DNA of 64,000 bases from JBGAJN01 sp044224905 (GTDB lineage: Bacteria; Verrucomicrobiota; Verrucomicrobiia; Limisphaerales; JBGAJN01), in NCBI GenBank assembly GCA_044224905.1, contig JBGAJN010000001.1, forward strand, positions 496,001 through 560,000. Reading direction: 5' to 3'. Shown piece after piece: positions 25,773 to 34,822 of the stretch. Both the position numbers and the translations under genes were made by a program. The notes under the pieces were generated by a model. The model had not been told where the DNA came from and ran no database searches. It saw only the letters and a program-made list of their open reading frames with translations. Numbering within the stretch: the first letter of the stretch is position 1; each line of letters begins with the position of its first letter.

Positions 25773-27626
25773 CTATTTCGCACCTGCGGGAATTGGCTTG
25801 TTAGCCGCCGCTTGAGGAGCGGGCGCTTCCGGCGCCGGCTCATACCAGTCCCCGCGCAGCCAGTCGGCGATCATCGCAATCTGCTGCGCATCAAGAATCT
25901 TCTCGTCACCGAAGGCGGGCATCCGGTCGTTGCGTTTGCCATAGAAGCGAATGTGGCCAGGATTGTTAATAATCCCGATGAGCCACGCGCGGGACCCATA
26001 TCCCGTGAGATCGGGGCCGGTAGCGTCCTCGTCGTTGTTGTGGAAACGGTGGCATTCCGCGCAACCGAACTGGCCTTTTAGCAGATCGTCGCCTTGATTG
26101 ATGATCTTGGTTTCGCGCCGATCCAAACTGCGTTGTGATTTCAGCTGCGCCTCTTCGGAAACGGATGCGATCACTTTCTTAAGACTCGCTTTGTCGGCAT
26201 CGGAAAGCTTGGCCAAGTCCTTCTTTACGAACTTCACCATTTTTCCTTCCTTGAATTTGGTCGCCCCGAAATATTTGGGCGTGGCGACTTGCTCCGGATC
26301 CAGCATCCCGGCGATCCATTCGCGACTGGCAAATCCTTTCAGGTCGGCCGCGTATTGCTTCTCTTTCGGAACCTTTCCAGTGCCGTCGTGGCCGTCGTAG
26401 CGATGGCACGTCGCGCAGTATTTCGCGAACAACTTCGGCCCTTGAATATAAGGGTCGCTGCGAACGAGCGAGATCGCACCCGTCGTCGGAATACCGGCTG
26501 GAGCTTCGGCCAACACGACCGCGCGGGCACCGTTGCGGGCGGCTTCTTCCACGGCGGCGGCGTAGTTGGGATCTTTGTGATCCTGGGCGAACGCCAGATA
26601 CGTGAGGAAACCCGCGCCGACTGCGATGGCAAAGATGAAGCCGACGTTGAAACGATGCCCCAGCTTCCACCGCCCGATGAACGGCATCATGAACAGCACG
26701 CCCATCACCACGGTTGGGATGATCACCGCACCAATGATTTCCGTGCCGCCCGGGAAGAATTTCAGGAACTGAAACAGGAACAGGAAGAACCATTCCGGTC
26801 GCGCGGCCGAATAAGTTTCCGATGGATCCGCTGGTGCGCCCAACTCCGCGCCCGGCAACCCGGTCTTGAACAGCCACGGGCGCAGCACGAAGAACAGCAC
26901 GGTCGCGAGCACCGCCAGGCACGCCACCAAATCGCGCAGCGCCTGATCGGGCCAGTAGGTTTTCGGGGAACCCACCGCCGCCGAGCCGGTCGTGTATTGG
27001 TGTTTGCGCGATTGGAAAAAGAACAGCGCCATCACGCTACCCAGAATCACCGGCAACAATCCCGCGTGCAGCGCGAAGAAACGCGTCAGCGTGTGATGGC
27101 TGTATTCCGTCCCGCCAAGCATCAGCCGTTGAATCGGCGGTCCAATGACGGGCACCACAGTCAGGATGTTGAGTGGAACACGCGAGGCCCACAGCCCACG
27201 CTGGTCGAACGGGAGCAACCAACCCGTCACCGACATGCCCACGACCAACGGCAACAACGCGAGCAGCAGCCAGAAGTTCAGTTCTCGCGGCGCACGGTAC
27301 GCTCCGTAGATCACCATTTGCAGAACGTGTAGTGCGGTCAGCACCACCACCGCTTGCGCCATGAAATGATGCAGGCCGCGCAGCAACCACCCACCCGTCA
27401 TCTCGAACTGAATGTAGTAAACGCTTTCCCACGCGGTCTGGGAGCTGGGGCTGTAACACGTCCACAGGAAGAAACCGGTGACCAATTGCACTAGGAACGA
27501 GAAAACGAGCGTCGTGCCCCAGACGTGCCGCCAGCGCGGGCCACCGGGGAGGCTTTGAAAGAGAAATTCGCGGAGGAGCCGGCGGACCGCCGTGCGCTGG
27601 TCCATCCACTGCGAGACGGGACTCAT
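25773..27626 (-). CDS. Cytochrome b fused to a di-heme cytochrome c region
   Basis: A 617-residue protein joining a full cytochrome b to cytochrome c. The b part has eight or so membrane helices, heme-b histidine pairs in GLHHFMAQAVVVLTALH and in SHHTLTRFFALH, and PEWF in place of the usual PEWY quinone-site loop. After about residue 380 come two class I heme-attachment sites, CATCH and CAECH. It would oxidise quinol and pass electrons to the attached hemes, replacing a separate cytochrome c1. The start at 27626 forms an ATGA overlap with the Rieske stop; other in-frame starts upstream lie inside that gene. Confidence 0.85.
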   Translation of the reverse strand: MSPVSQWMDQRTAVRRLLREFLFQSLPGGPRWRHVWGTTLVFSFLVQLVTGFFLWTCYSPSSQTAWESVYYIQFEMTGGWLLRGLHHFMAQAVVVLTALHVLQMVIYGAYRAPRELNFWLLLALLPLVVGMSVTGWLLPFDQRGLWASRVPLNILTVVPVIGPPIQRLMLGGTEYSHHTLTRFFALHAGLLPVILGSVMALFFFQSRKHQYTTGSAAVGSPKTYWPDQALRDLVACLAVLATVLFFVLRPWLFKTGLPGAELGAPADPSETYSAARPEWFFLFLFQFLKFFPGGTEIIGAVIIPTVVMGVLFMMPFIGRWKLGHRFNVGFIFAIAVGAGFLTYLAFAQDHKDPNYAAAVEEAARNGARAVVLAEAPAGIPTTGAISLVRSDPYIQGPKLFAKYCATCHRYDGHDGTGKVPKEKQYAADLKGFASREWIAGMLDPEQVATPKYFGATKFKEGKMVKFVKKDLAKLSDADKASLKKVIASVSEEAQLKSQRSLDRRETKIINQGDDLLKGQFGCAECHRFHNNDEDATGPDLTGYGSRAWLIGIINNPGHIRFYGKRNDRMPAFGDEKILDAQQIAMIADWLRGDWYEPAPEAPAPQAAANKPIPAGAK

Positions 27627-28174
27627 GTCTCGGCCACCTTCTCCGCCTGGCCGGTGCGGAAGTTTTTGAACTTCACCCAAACTTCACTGCCGCGGCGAAC
27701 CTCAACCTCAAGCGTATCGAGATCGCGCGGGCTGGGACTGTCTTCGCTGCGTTTGCCTTCGACACTGAAGAGACTGTTGTGACAGGGGCAGAAGAACGAT
27801 TTGTTGTCCTGCACAAAGTCGACGATGCAACCGGCGTGCGGGCAGATCACATTGAGGGCGACCACTTTCTTCGGACCGGTGCGCCGCAGGTAAATCGCGC
27901 CGATGGGTTGGCGGGGAAACTTATTCCACGCGTCGGTGCGCGTCGCGATCACCGGAAAACGCACCGGCGTTCCATCAGCGGGAAGCGAATCGATCGTTGC
28001 CACGCGGATCGCGGCGCTGGCGGCGGATTTCTTTCGGCGCAGCGGATCGAAGAACACCGCAAGCCCGGCGCCGATGGGAATCAACGTGACGACGGCGCCC
28101 GTAACAACGGCCAACGCCTGCTTGAAAAATCCGCGCCGTGGGGATTTCGAATTGGGTGGGGAATTCGGCTGCAT
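27623..28174 (-). CDS. Rieske [2Fe-2S] protein of the cytochrome bc complex
   Basis: A 183-residue iron-sulphur subunit. The N-terminus has a twin-arginine-like SPRRGFFKQALAVVTG leading into one membrane helix, so it is probably exported by the Tat system whose genes are near 33 kb. CPHAGC and CPCHNSLFS provide the two Cys-His pairs of the cluster and the disulphide. It is first in a two-gene operon with the cytochrome b-c fusion, together forming a quinol-oxidising complex. No cytochrome c1 gene is present. Confidence 0.9.
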   Translation of the reverse strand: MQPNSPPNSKSPRRGFFKQALAVVTGAVVTLIPIGAGLAVFFDPLRRKKSAASAAIRVATIDSLPADGTPVRFPVIATRTDAWNKFPRQPIGAIYLRRTGPKKVVALNVICPHAGCIVDFVQDNKSFFCPCHNSLFSVEGKRSEDSPSPRDLDTLEVEVRRGSEVWVKFKNFRTGQAEKVAET

Positions 28175-28388
28175 GGGTGGTGGTGCGCGGAGAAATTACC
28201 ACGCCGCGGGGCGGTGACACCAAAAAATTTGCATCGCGGCGAAGCTAGGTGAATCGCCGGGCCGATTCAATGGATGATTCTGCCGAACTCAATGTATTAT
28301 CCTCCACCGAAAATCAGCGACCCACCATTCGCGCGCTTCGCGGGATTTTCTGCGTGCGATTCCGTCGTGCAGGCGTTAGCCTCAACCC

Positions 28389-29588
28389 ATGTACGTCCTG
28401 ATTGCTGCTCTCGTGCTCTTCGCGCTTTTCGGTGCCACGGGTCTTCGCGCGGGGGCAATTCGCGGAATCATTTCTTTGTCGGGGATCATTATTGGCGGCA
28501 TGCTCGCCCTGCCGCTGGGGCCGACGGTCGCGCCGCTGGTAGGCATGGCGGGCCTGAACCATCCGCTTTGGAACTTTCTCCTTCCGCCGGTCGCGGTATT
28601 TATCGTCTTCCAAATTCTTTTCGCAATCATCGCGATGGTCGTCCACAACCGCGTGGAATGGTTCTACAAATATCGCCGTGACGAGGAGCAGTATTCGCGC
28701 TGGTTCAGGCTGAACTCTCGTGTTGGCATCTGCCTCGGCTTCGTGGTGGCGACGGCATATTTGTTGGTGTTGAGCGTCGTGATTTATTCGGCGGGCTATC
28801 TCACGTATCAACTCTCCACTTCGGATGCCGCCGCTCAGCCGCCGGCGCTCAAGTATTTGAATCAAGCGCGTCAGGATCTGCAGTCGACCGGCTTGGACAA
28901 GGCCGCAGCCGTGATGGATCCCGCGCCGTCTGGCTACTACGCGGCGGCCGATTTACTCGGGTTGATTTATCACAATCCCGCCCTGCAAGGACGCCTCGGC
29001 AATTACCCCGCGCTGCTTTCCCTCGCGGAGCGACCGGAGTTTCAAGATCTCGCCAAGGATACGCAGTTCAACGAAATGCTCATGACGAAGCCGCCAATCG
29101 AGCAAATCCTGAATCATCCGAAAGTCCTGCCGATCCTGAACAATCCCGACGTGATCAAAGCCGTCCGCGATCTTTCGCCGAAGGATGTTTTGGAATTCGT
29201 GCAGAACGGGAAATCCGCGCTGTTCGACGGCGAGAAGCTTCTCGGTCGATGGCAGTTGGAAGTCGCCGCCACCGTTGCCGATAACGGACGGCGCAATCCG
29301 AAGGCGTCTTCCCTCGATTCCCGCAGGTTGAAGACCGAACTCGAAGCCTTCAGCGAAGTGAACTTTATCGCCACACCCGAGAAGCTCGCCGTCCTGCGTG
29401 CGGGCGCAAGTTCCGCTCGTGGTACGTGGAGTGGCTCGGGAGAAAAATACACCGTTGCGCTCGATGGCACTGCGATGAAGCTACCTCGGATTAAAGGAAA
29501 ATTCGATGAAGCCAACATCGTCGAAGGTCGGCTGCAACTGAGATCCACCAGCGATAACTTTTCGCTGGTTTTTGAGAAGGCGTTTTAA
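28389..29588 (+). CDS. CvpA-family membrane protein with extended C-terminal region
   Basis: A 399-residue protein. The first 170 residues have four membrane helices and the CvpA pattern (RAGAIRGIISLSGIIIGG and VEWFYKYRRDEE). The remaining 230 residues are a soluble region with repeated helical pieces such as VLPILNNPDVIKAVRDLSP and a beta-rich end, not found in the short CvpA proteins of Enterobacteria. CvpA was named for colicin V production and its basic role is in envelope homeostasis. It faces away from the Rieske gene; the 214-base gap between them should hold both promoters. Confidence 0.75.
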   Translation: MYVLIAALVLFALFGATGLRAGAIRGIISLSGIIIGGMLALPLGPTVAPLVGMAGLNHPLWNFLLPPVAVFIVFQILFAIIAMVVHNRVEWFYKYRRDEEQYSRWFRLNSRVGICLGFVVATAYLLVLSVVIYSAGYLTYQLSTSDAAAQPPALKYLNQARQDLQSTGLDKAAAVMDPAPSGYYAAADLLGLIYHNPALQGRLGNYPALLSLAERPEFQDLAKDTQFNEMLMTKPPIEQILNHPKVLPILNNPDVIKAVRDLSPKDVLEFVQNGKSALFDGEKLLGRWQLEVAATVADNGRRNPKASSLDSRRLKTELEAFSEVNFIATPEKLAVLRAGASSARGTWSGSGEKYTVALDGTAMKLPRIKGKFDEANIVEGRLQLRSTSDNFSLVFEKAF

Positions 29589-29624
29589 GGAATCGCTGAG
29601 CCGCGCGTTGGCGGCGAGACGAAG

Positions 29625-30191
29625 TTACCGTCCGTCAAGGCGAAGGCTGGCACGTTGCGGAATGCTGCCCGTAGGAAATGATCGACTGGGAAAAGCGTCA
29701 AACTGCCCATTGACGTTAAAAAATTGGGGCGGGGCTGAATCGGGATTCATGTCCGAAACACCCGTCACGTCAACGTCAGCGACTACGGCTGCCGGTTGCA
29801 GGGTCACATGAGGCGGCGTAGCGAGGTGGTCCGGCTTGGCAAACGCTGCTGAGAGACCTTCGGAAATCGCACCTGCCGGCGTAACGCCAGCAACTGCCGC
29901 TTGGTTCGCGCCGCTGCCAGAGGCGGGACCGCTATTGTTGGGCGCAATGCTCAGCATCACGGCGACAACCGCGGCACCAGTCAGCGCGAAGGTGCTGATG
30001 CGCGCGGGGCGGGCTTCGATATAGCCCATGATTCGCTGCCACAGTGAGGTGGTCTGGGTCGCCTCGGCGGCTTCAATCCGCGCGATGACCTTGCTGGAGA
30101 AGTTCTCGAAATAGCCGGGCGGCGGGGTTTCATGCCGCTTCAGCGCGAGGAGTTTCTTCAACGCTTCAAAATCTTGATCTTCCGCGTTCAT
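29625..30191 (-). CDS. Probable anti-sigma factor
   Basis: A 188-residue protein with a charged N-terminus (MNAEDQDFEALKKLLALKRH), one membrane helix near residues 62-80 and an Ala/Pro/Gly-rich extracytoplasmic part. It follows the ECF sigma gene by seven bases, the usual place of a membrane anti-sigma factor. The HxxxCxxC zinc motif of ZAS-type anti-sigma factors is absent, so the assignment rests on position, topology and size. It would hold the sigma factor inactive at the membrane. Confidence 0.6.
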   Translation of the reverse strand: MNAEDQDFEALKKLLALKRHETPPPGYFENFSSKVIARIEAAEATQTTSLWQRIMGYIEARPARISTFALTGAAVVAVMLSIAPNNSGPASGSGANQAAVAGVTPAGAISEGLSAAFAKPDHLATPPHVTLQPAAVVADVDVTGVSDMNPDSAPPQFFNVNGQFDAFPSRSFPTGSIPQRASLRLDGR

Positions 30192-30198
30192 AGGCCTG

Positions 30199-30843
30199 TT
30201 ATTTCAAATAATCCGACAAATACGCCTGCAACTGTTGTCGCGCGTAAAACAACCGCGACCGGACGGTGCCCGTGTTGCATTCCATGATTTTCGCAATCTC
30301 GTCGTGCGCCAAACCCTGAATGTCGTGCAACGTGACGACCAGTCTGTGATCTTCCGACAGCTTCTGCATCGCGGCGTTCAATTTTTCCTGCAACTCGGCC
30401 AAAGCAATATCCCGCCGGGGCGTCTTGTCGGAAACCAGCGCCACCAGCTCGGGATCATTCTCCACGTTGACGTCCAGATCGTTCAGGCTCATCTGGGTCT
30501 TGTTCTTCTTCGTCTTGAGGAAGTTGATCGTGCGGTTGACCGCGATCCGATAGACCCACGTGTAGAAACTGGAGTCGCCCTTGAAGGATTTGAGCGCTTG
30601 AAACGCCTTGATAAAGGCCTCCTGAGCGAGGTCGTTGGCGTCCTCGTGGTTGGCGGTCATGTGATAGACCGTGGCGTAAACGCGTTCCTGATAACGGCGA
30701 ACCAGATCGTCGTAGGCGGCCATGTCACCGCCTTTGGCGCGCTCAACAAGGGCGCGATCCTCGGCTTGGATTACGGGATCGACCTTGGAGACGCGTTCAT
30801 CCGCGCTCTTCCCGGCCGCCCCGGTTGACGGTGGAACGCTCAT
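30199..30843 (-). CDS. RNA polymerase ECF sigma factor, RpoE type
   Basis: A 214-residue group 4 sigma factor. Region 2 is visible in DLVRRYQERVYATVYHMT, DANDLAQEAFIKAFQ and TWVYRIAVNRTINFL; region 4 in HDIQGLAHDEIAKIMECNTG and VRSRLFYARQQL. Both DNA-recognition helices are intact. It starts two bases before the polyprenyl synthase stop region (one base gap) and is followed by the probable anti-sigma factor, so expression of the pair may be tied to the prenyl synthase gene. Confidence 0.9.
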   Translation of the reverse strand: MSVPPSTGAAGKSADERVSKVDPVIQAEDRALVERAKGGDMAAYDDLVRRYQERVYATVYHMTANHEDANDLAQEAFIKAFQALKSFKGDSSFYTWVYRIAVNRTINFLKTKKNKTQMSLNDLDVNVENDPELVALVSDKTPRRDIALAELQEKLNAAMQKLSEDHRLVVTLHDIQGLAHDEIAKIMECNTGTVRSRLFYARQQLQAYLSDYLK

Positions 30844-30844
30844 A

Positions 30845-31912
30845 TCACGCGACCCGCGGGACGGTCATCCCACCCAAAGCTTCCGACTGAGCCGCCAGGA
30901 GTTCGGCAAGGCTCAACAACGCCATTTGGCTCGGGGAAACGGAGCGGGTCGGCAACGCTTGCTCGGCCGCGGCGAGGTAATGCCGCAGGTAAACGAGCGA
31001 TTGGTTCAAGGCCTCGTGACGCTGGAGGATCGCGAGTAAATCCGGCAGAGAGCTCGTATCCCAGTTGGCGACCATCGCTTGCAGCTGCGTTCGTTCTGCG
31101 GGCGTGGCGCGTTCCAGCACGAGCAGAATGGGCAGTGTCAATTTCCCTTTGGCCATGTCGGTCCCGAGAGATTTACCGACTTCCGCTTCGCTGCCGAACA
31201 AGTCCACGCAATCGTCGTAAATCTGGTAGGCCGTTCCGAGTGCAGTTCCATACGCCCGAAGCCGCGCACGATCTTCATCGTTCGCTCCGCCCAGCCACGC
31301 GCCGAGGTCGCACGATAGCGCGAACAGTTCGGCCGTCTTCATTTCCAGCATTTGGAAATAGTCTTCTTTCGTGAGATCAAACTTCCGGCGACGATGAGTC
31401 TGGAGAATTTCTCCGGTGCAGACACGCTTCGTCGCTGCGGAAACCGCGCGGCAAACTTCCGTGGTCGGGAAACCCGCTGCCATTTGCAACGCATGGGCAA
31501 AGAGGCAATCGCCCAGCAAAACGGAAACTTCATTCCCCCAGTTGGCCGCCAGCGTTGGGCGACGACGACGCATCTCCGCGCCGTCCATGATGTCGTCGTG
31601 CACCAGTGTCGCGAGGTGAACCATCTCAATGATGGCCGCCACGGTGACGTGTTGTTCGGTAACCTTGCCGGCCGCTCCGCCGCTCAATGCCACGAGCGCC
31701 GGTCGGAGTTGCTTGCCTTGATTGGTGAGCGCGTATTGTGCGTAACGCGCGATTTCAGGCTCGAAAGTGGAGACTTGGGCGCCGAGACATTCCACCACCT
31801 GGGTAAGAAATGGCTCCACCGGCTCCACGATACGCTTCCAGTCACGAGCAGGAGCGGCGCTGGGATTGCGGGGGAGGGCTTGTCCCACCTGATTTGCTGC
31901 GGCGGCCAACAT
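30845..31912 (-). CDS. Polyprenyl diphosphate synthase (IspB type)
   Basis: A 355-residue trans-isoprenyl diphosphate synthase. The first aspartate-rich motif is LVHDDIMDGAEMRRRRPT and the second YQIYDDCVDLFGSEAEVGKS, with KGKLTLPILLVLE following. This is the long-chain family that makes the side chain of quinones (or lipid-carrier precursors). It extends the chain from IPP made through the MEP pathway (ispE in this window). Its stop is one base from the sigma factor start. The ATG at 31912 is the longest start; the N-terminal 25 residues are not conserved-looking. Confidence 0.85.
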   Translation of the reverse strand: MLAAAANQVGQALPRNPSAAPARDWKRIVEPVEPFLTQVVECLGAQVSTFEPEIARYAQYALTNQGKQLRPALVALSGGAAGKVTEQHVTVAAIIEMVHLATLVHDDIMDGAEMRRRRPTLAANWGNEVSVLLGDCLFAHALQMAAGFPTTEVCRAVSAATKRVCTGEILQTHRRRKFDLTKEDYFQMLEMKTAELFALSCDLGAWLGGANDEDRARLRAYGTALGTAYQIYDDCVDLFGSEAEVGKSLGTDMAKGKLTLPILLVLERATPAERTQLQAMVANWDTSSLPDLLAILQRHEALNQSLVYLRHYLAAAEQALPTRSVSPSQMALLSLAELLAAQSEALGGMTVPRVA

Positions 31913-31987
31913 TGTCGCAAAATCTACGTTTGTGGCGAAACCAAGTCAAACCTTAGTCCCGGCCACTTATGCGCGATTTCGGGAAAA

Positions 31988-32485
31988 TCAATCCGTGGGC
32001 GTCGTCGTCGTCGGGTCCGTCGATGGGCGGGCTGGATCGAGTGGGGCTTCGTTGGCCTGTTGCGTTGCAACTTCCTCATCCCATTGCCGGATGAAATCGT
32101 CAGCGTATTGCTCGGCGGATGCAAGTTCGTCGGCTGTGAGTTTGATCTTCGCGGTCTCGAGCGACTTCTTCGCCGGTGCATGGCCGCGACGCGTGGCAAC
32201 GATCAGCCACTTGCAGCCTTCGACGGCATCGCGCGGGACACCGCGTCCGAGGCAATACATGATCCCGAGACTGGTCATCGCCTTCGCGTGTCCTTGATCG
32301 GCTGCACGCTGGAACCAATAGGCGGCCTCCCAGTCGTTCTTGTCCACGCCTTGCCCCTCGAGATATGCGGTGCCGAGGAGGAACTGTTCGCGAACGTCGC
32401 CGTTGAGCGCTTTCTCCCGCGTGTCCTTGAGGGAAAACGCGTTCAGCTCGTTGACGATCTTGAACATGGCGCCGAGAAAACTCAT
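31988..32485 (-). CDS. Sel1-repeat protein
   Basis: A 165-residue protein with two or three Sel1/TPR-like repeats (EQFLLGTAYLEGQGVDKNDW, AMTSLGIMYCLGRGVPRDAV) ending in a Thr-rich tail. Sel1 repeats form helical scaffolds for protein-protein contacts. The ATG at 32485 (MSFLGAMFK) was chosen because upstream sequence overlaps tatC in the same strand and looks non-coding. No signal peptide is evident. It sits downstream of tatC by 50 bases, and may be co-transcribed with it. Confidence 0.7.
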   Translation of the reverse strand: MSFLGAMFKIVNELNAFSLKDTREKALNGDVREQFLLGTAYLEGQGVDKNDWEAAYWFQRAADQGHAKAMTSLGIMYCLGRGVPRDAVEGCKWLIVATRRGHAPAKKSLETAKIKLTADELASAEQYADDFIRQWDEEVATQQANEAPLDPARPSTDPTTTTPTD

Positions 32486-32535
32486 GGCGGTGATTTTATC
32501 CGGAAGGTTGCGCGTTGTGAACCGGCGAATTTGGC

Positions 32536-33549
32536 CTACTTCTGGCCTTGTTTCTCCGCCATTTCGGCGCGCTTGCGGTCGCGGCGTTCCCAGTACCAAG
32601 CGATCCACACACTCAACTCGTAGAGGAGTTGCAATGGCACGGCCATCAGGATCTGCGTAATCACCTCGGGCGTGGTCAACACCGCGCCAAGTATGAGGTT
32701 GATTACGATCATGTATTTGCGGAAGCCGGCGAGTGCCTTGTAATCCACGATACCGATCTTCACCAAGATCAGGATGACCACGGGCATCTCGAAGCCGATG
32801 CCCATGCCGAGCATGAACATGCAAACGAAGCTGATATAGCTTTCCGCCGTCCACTGGTCCGCTCCAATGCCGAGCCAGTTCGAGTAACCGGCCGAGGCCT
32901 TGAGCGCGACCGGCAACAGAATGAAGTAGCAGAAGGAAACGCCGGTCAGAAACAACGCGGCGGCAATTGCCAAAGCGGGCCCGCCAATCTTCTTTTCTTT
33001 GCTTTTCAGGGCCGGCAAAACGAATTGAAGGATGAAATAGAAGACGAATGGCGAGGCAATCACCAGCCCGCCGTACATCGCCACTTTGAAGGCAACGACG
33101 AATCCGCCCACGGGCGTGATATTGATCAAACCAAGCTGATCGCGGGGCAACTCGGGCGGCTTATCAAAGGGATCGACCGACATCAACCAGTTGCTCCCGA
33201 TCTGTCGGGGCGCCATGTTCAACTGGAGATATTTGTTGGTGCCGAGATCGTAGCCGCCGAGGCCGTTGGATTCCACCAAGCTTTTGGCGACGATATTGGA
33301 GCCGACATAGAGTAACACCATCGTCTGTCCATGCTCAGGTTCCTTCACATGGGCTCGCTGAAGGGGCCACTTGAGAACTTCCATCAGGTAGTTTGCGCCA
33401 ACCAAACAAATCACCATGGCAATGCCCACGGCGGCGGCGCATTTAACGAGGCACCAACGAAGATCCTCGAGATGTTCGAGGAACGTCTTTACCTCACCTG
33501 CGCCGTCTTCCTGGATTTCAAGACGCGGATCGTCGGGACGAAGTGCCAT
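32536..33549 (-). CDS. tatC: Sec-independent translocase subunit TatC
   Basis: A 337-residue TatC, longer than the usual 250. The conserved N-terminus FLEHLEDLRWCLVKC and the helices GFVVAFKVAMYGGLVIASPF and GIGFEMPVVILI are present. Between helices 1 and 2 there is an extra periplasmic region of about 90 residues (from AHVKEPEHGQ to PPELPRDQLG). TatC binds twin-arginine signals; likely clients here include the Rieske protein and the DUF3500 protein. It is 22 bases downstream of the second tatA gene. Confidence 0.9.
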   Translation of the reverse strand: MALRPDDPRLEIQEDGAGEVKTFLEHLEDLRWCLVKCAAAVGIAMVICLVGANYLMEVLKWPLQRAHVKEPEHGQTMVLLYVGSNIVAKSLVESNGLGGYDLGTNKYLQLNMAPRQIGSNWLMSVDPFDKPPELPRDQLGLINITPVGGFVVAFKVAMYGGLVIASPFVFYFILQFVLPALKSKEKKIGGPALAIAAALFLTGVSFCYFILLPVALKASAGYSNWLGIGADQWTAESYISFVCMFMLGMGIGFEMPVVILILVKIGIVDYKALAGFRKYMIVINLILGAVLTTPEVITQILMAVPLQLLYELSVWIAWYWERRDRKRAEMAEKQGQK

Positions 33550-33571
33550 GGTTTAACCGGACACTGCCGGC

Positions 33572-33865
33572 TTAAGCCTTCGGAGCCGTGGATTGCGCGG
33601 GGGAGGTGGCAGCGGGAGCTTGGGCGACCTCGGTCTTTTCGGGGAGATTTTTGGGCGCTGGCGGCGGAGGAGTGTTCTCCTCTTCGAGCGCGGATTGCAG
33701 ATCGCGTTGGACGTCGGTCGTCGCTTTCTTGAATTCCTTGATGCCTTGGCCGAGACCTTTGGCGAGTTCGGGCAGCTTCTTGGCGCCGAACAAAAGGAGA
33801 ATGACCGCCATGATCAGGATGATTTCCCAACCACCCAGCATACCTGCGAAGAAAAGCGTATTCAT
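33572..33865 (-). CDS. tatA: TatA/E-family twin-arginine translocase subunit, longer paralogue
   Basis: A 97-residue protein: one membrane helix (MLGGWEIILIMAVILLLFG), then the hinge FGAKKLPELAKGLGQGIKEFKK and an acidic, proline-rich tail of 50 residues. The start at 33865 (MNTLFFAG) was preferred to an upstream frame that runs inside the neighbouring tatA. It lies between the shorter tatA and tatC and is likely co-transcribed with them; the longer tail could make it the TatB-like partner. Confidence 0.85.
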   Translation of the reverse strand: MNTLFFAGMLGGWEIILIMAVILLLFGAKKLPELAKGLGQGIKEFKKATTDVQRDLQSALEEENTPPPPAPKNLPEKTEVAQAPAATSPAQSTAPKA

Positions 33866-33884
33866 AGGACGGATTGCGGTTTGA

Positions 33885-34079
33885 TCAACCAACCTTGCGT
33901 GTGTCGGGCTTCTCCGGTTCGTCGGGAGCGTTGGCGGACTTCTTGAATTCTTTGATGCCTTGGCCGAGGCCCTTGGCCAGTTCGGGTAGCTTCTTGGCGC
34001 CGAACAACAACACAACCACGGCCAGAATGAGAATGACTTCCCAACCGCCGAATCCGCCAATGGCAAACATGATATTCAT
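33885..34079 (-). CDS. tatA: TatA/E-family twin-arginine translocase subunit, short paralogue
   Basis: A 64-residue pore-forming subunit: MNIMFAIGGFGGWEVILI begins the single helix, followed by FGAKKLPELAKGLGQGIKEFKK, identical over this hinge to the neighbouring paralogue. The shared hinge suggests a recent duplication. It is 19 bases upstream of the longer paralogue. Confidence 0.9.
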   Translation of the reverse strand: MNIMFAIGGFGGWEVILILAVVVLLFGAKKLPELAKGLGQGIKEFKKSANAPDEPEKPDTRKVG

Positions 34080-34111
34080 AATCGAGTAACGTTGGACGTT
34101 AGTCCACGGAG

Positions 34112-34129
34112 GAAGCTTAGTAAAGCTTC
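34112..34129 (-). other. Short hairpin between pal and tatA
   Basis: A seven-base perfect stem (GAAGCTT, loop of four, AAGCTTC) lies 50 bases after the pal stop. No T-run follows, so it is not a normal terminator. Possibly an RNA processing or stability element in the pal-tat transcript. Confidence 0.3.
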
Positions 34130-34178
34130 AATCACCGCTGGTTTTCGGCGGTTTGGACGCCGCCCAACCCGCCATTAA

Positions 34179-34781
34179 TCAATTCTTCGGCTTCAAAACG
34201 ATGAATTCACCGCGGCGGTTCTTGGACCAGGCGGCTTCGTCGTGGCCTTGAACGGCGGGTTTGTCCTCGCCGAAGCTGAGGGTGCGAATGCGATCCGCGT
34301 CTACGCCAAGGCGGACGAGGTGTTCGCGCAGTTTCGAAGCGCGGCGATCACCCAATGACCGGTTGTATTCTTCGGTGCCGCGTTCATCGCAGTGACCTTC
34401 GATCAGGAGCTTGTCGGACTTGTTGCTCTTGTAGTAGGCGGCGACGGCTTCGACCTTGCTAGTTTCGCTGGCTTTGATGGTGGAACGGTCGAAGTCGAAG
34501 TAAACAGTGTCCGATGCAAAGACCGAGCGGTCTTGGACCATGCCTTCGAACAAATCGAGATCGCTGGCTTTGAGGCCGCCCCCGGAAAGATTTTCACTGC
34601 TGGCGCTGGGGTCCTTCATCTGCCCGCCAGCCAAGAGGCCGCCGCGGTTCGGATCAGTCACGGGTTTGGCACCGCGTCCGGGAATTGGCGTGATTCCCTT
34701 CTGCGGGCTTTTGCAGCCCACGACGCCGATGGCCAACACCACGGACAGAGCCAAGAGATTCAAAAAAGTCGATTGTTTCAT
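34179..34781 (-). CDS. pal: Peptidoglycan-associated lipoprotein Pal
   Basis: A 200-residue outer-membrane lipoprotein. The signal peptide ends in the lipobox VVGC. The OmpA-like peptidoglycan-binding domain starts near residue 90 with VYFDFDRSTI and contains IEGHCDERGTEEYNRSLGDR and RASKLREHLV, the Pal signature. It belongs to the Tol-Pal complex that keeps the outer membrane attached during division. The gene is 41 bases downstream of tolB. Confidence 0.95.
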   Translation of the reverse strand: MKQSTFLNLLALSVVLAIGVVGCKSPQKGITPIPGRGAKPVTDPNRGGLLAGGQMKDPSASSENLSGGGLKASDLDLFEGMVQDRSVFASDTVYFDFDRSTIKASETSKVEAVAAYYKSNKSDKLLIEGHCDERGTEEYNRSLGDRRASKLREHLVRLGVDADRIRTLSFGEDKPAVQGHDEAAWSKNRRGEFIVLKPKN

Positions 34782-34822
34782 TTTCGTAATATGATTTTTA
34801 GGGACAATTTTACGGGAAAGTC

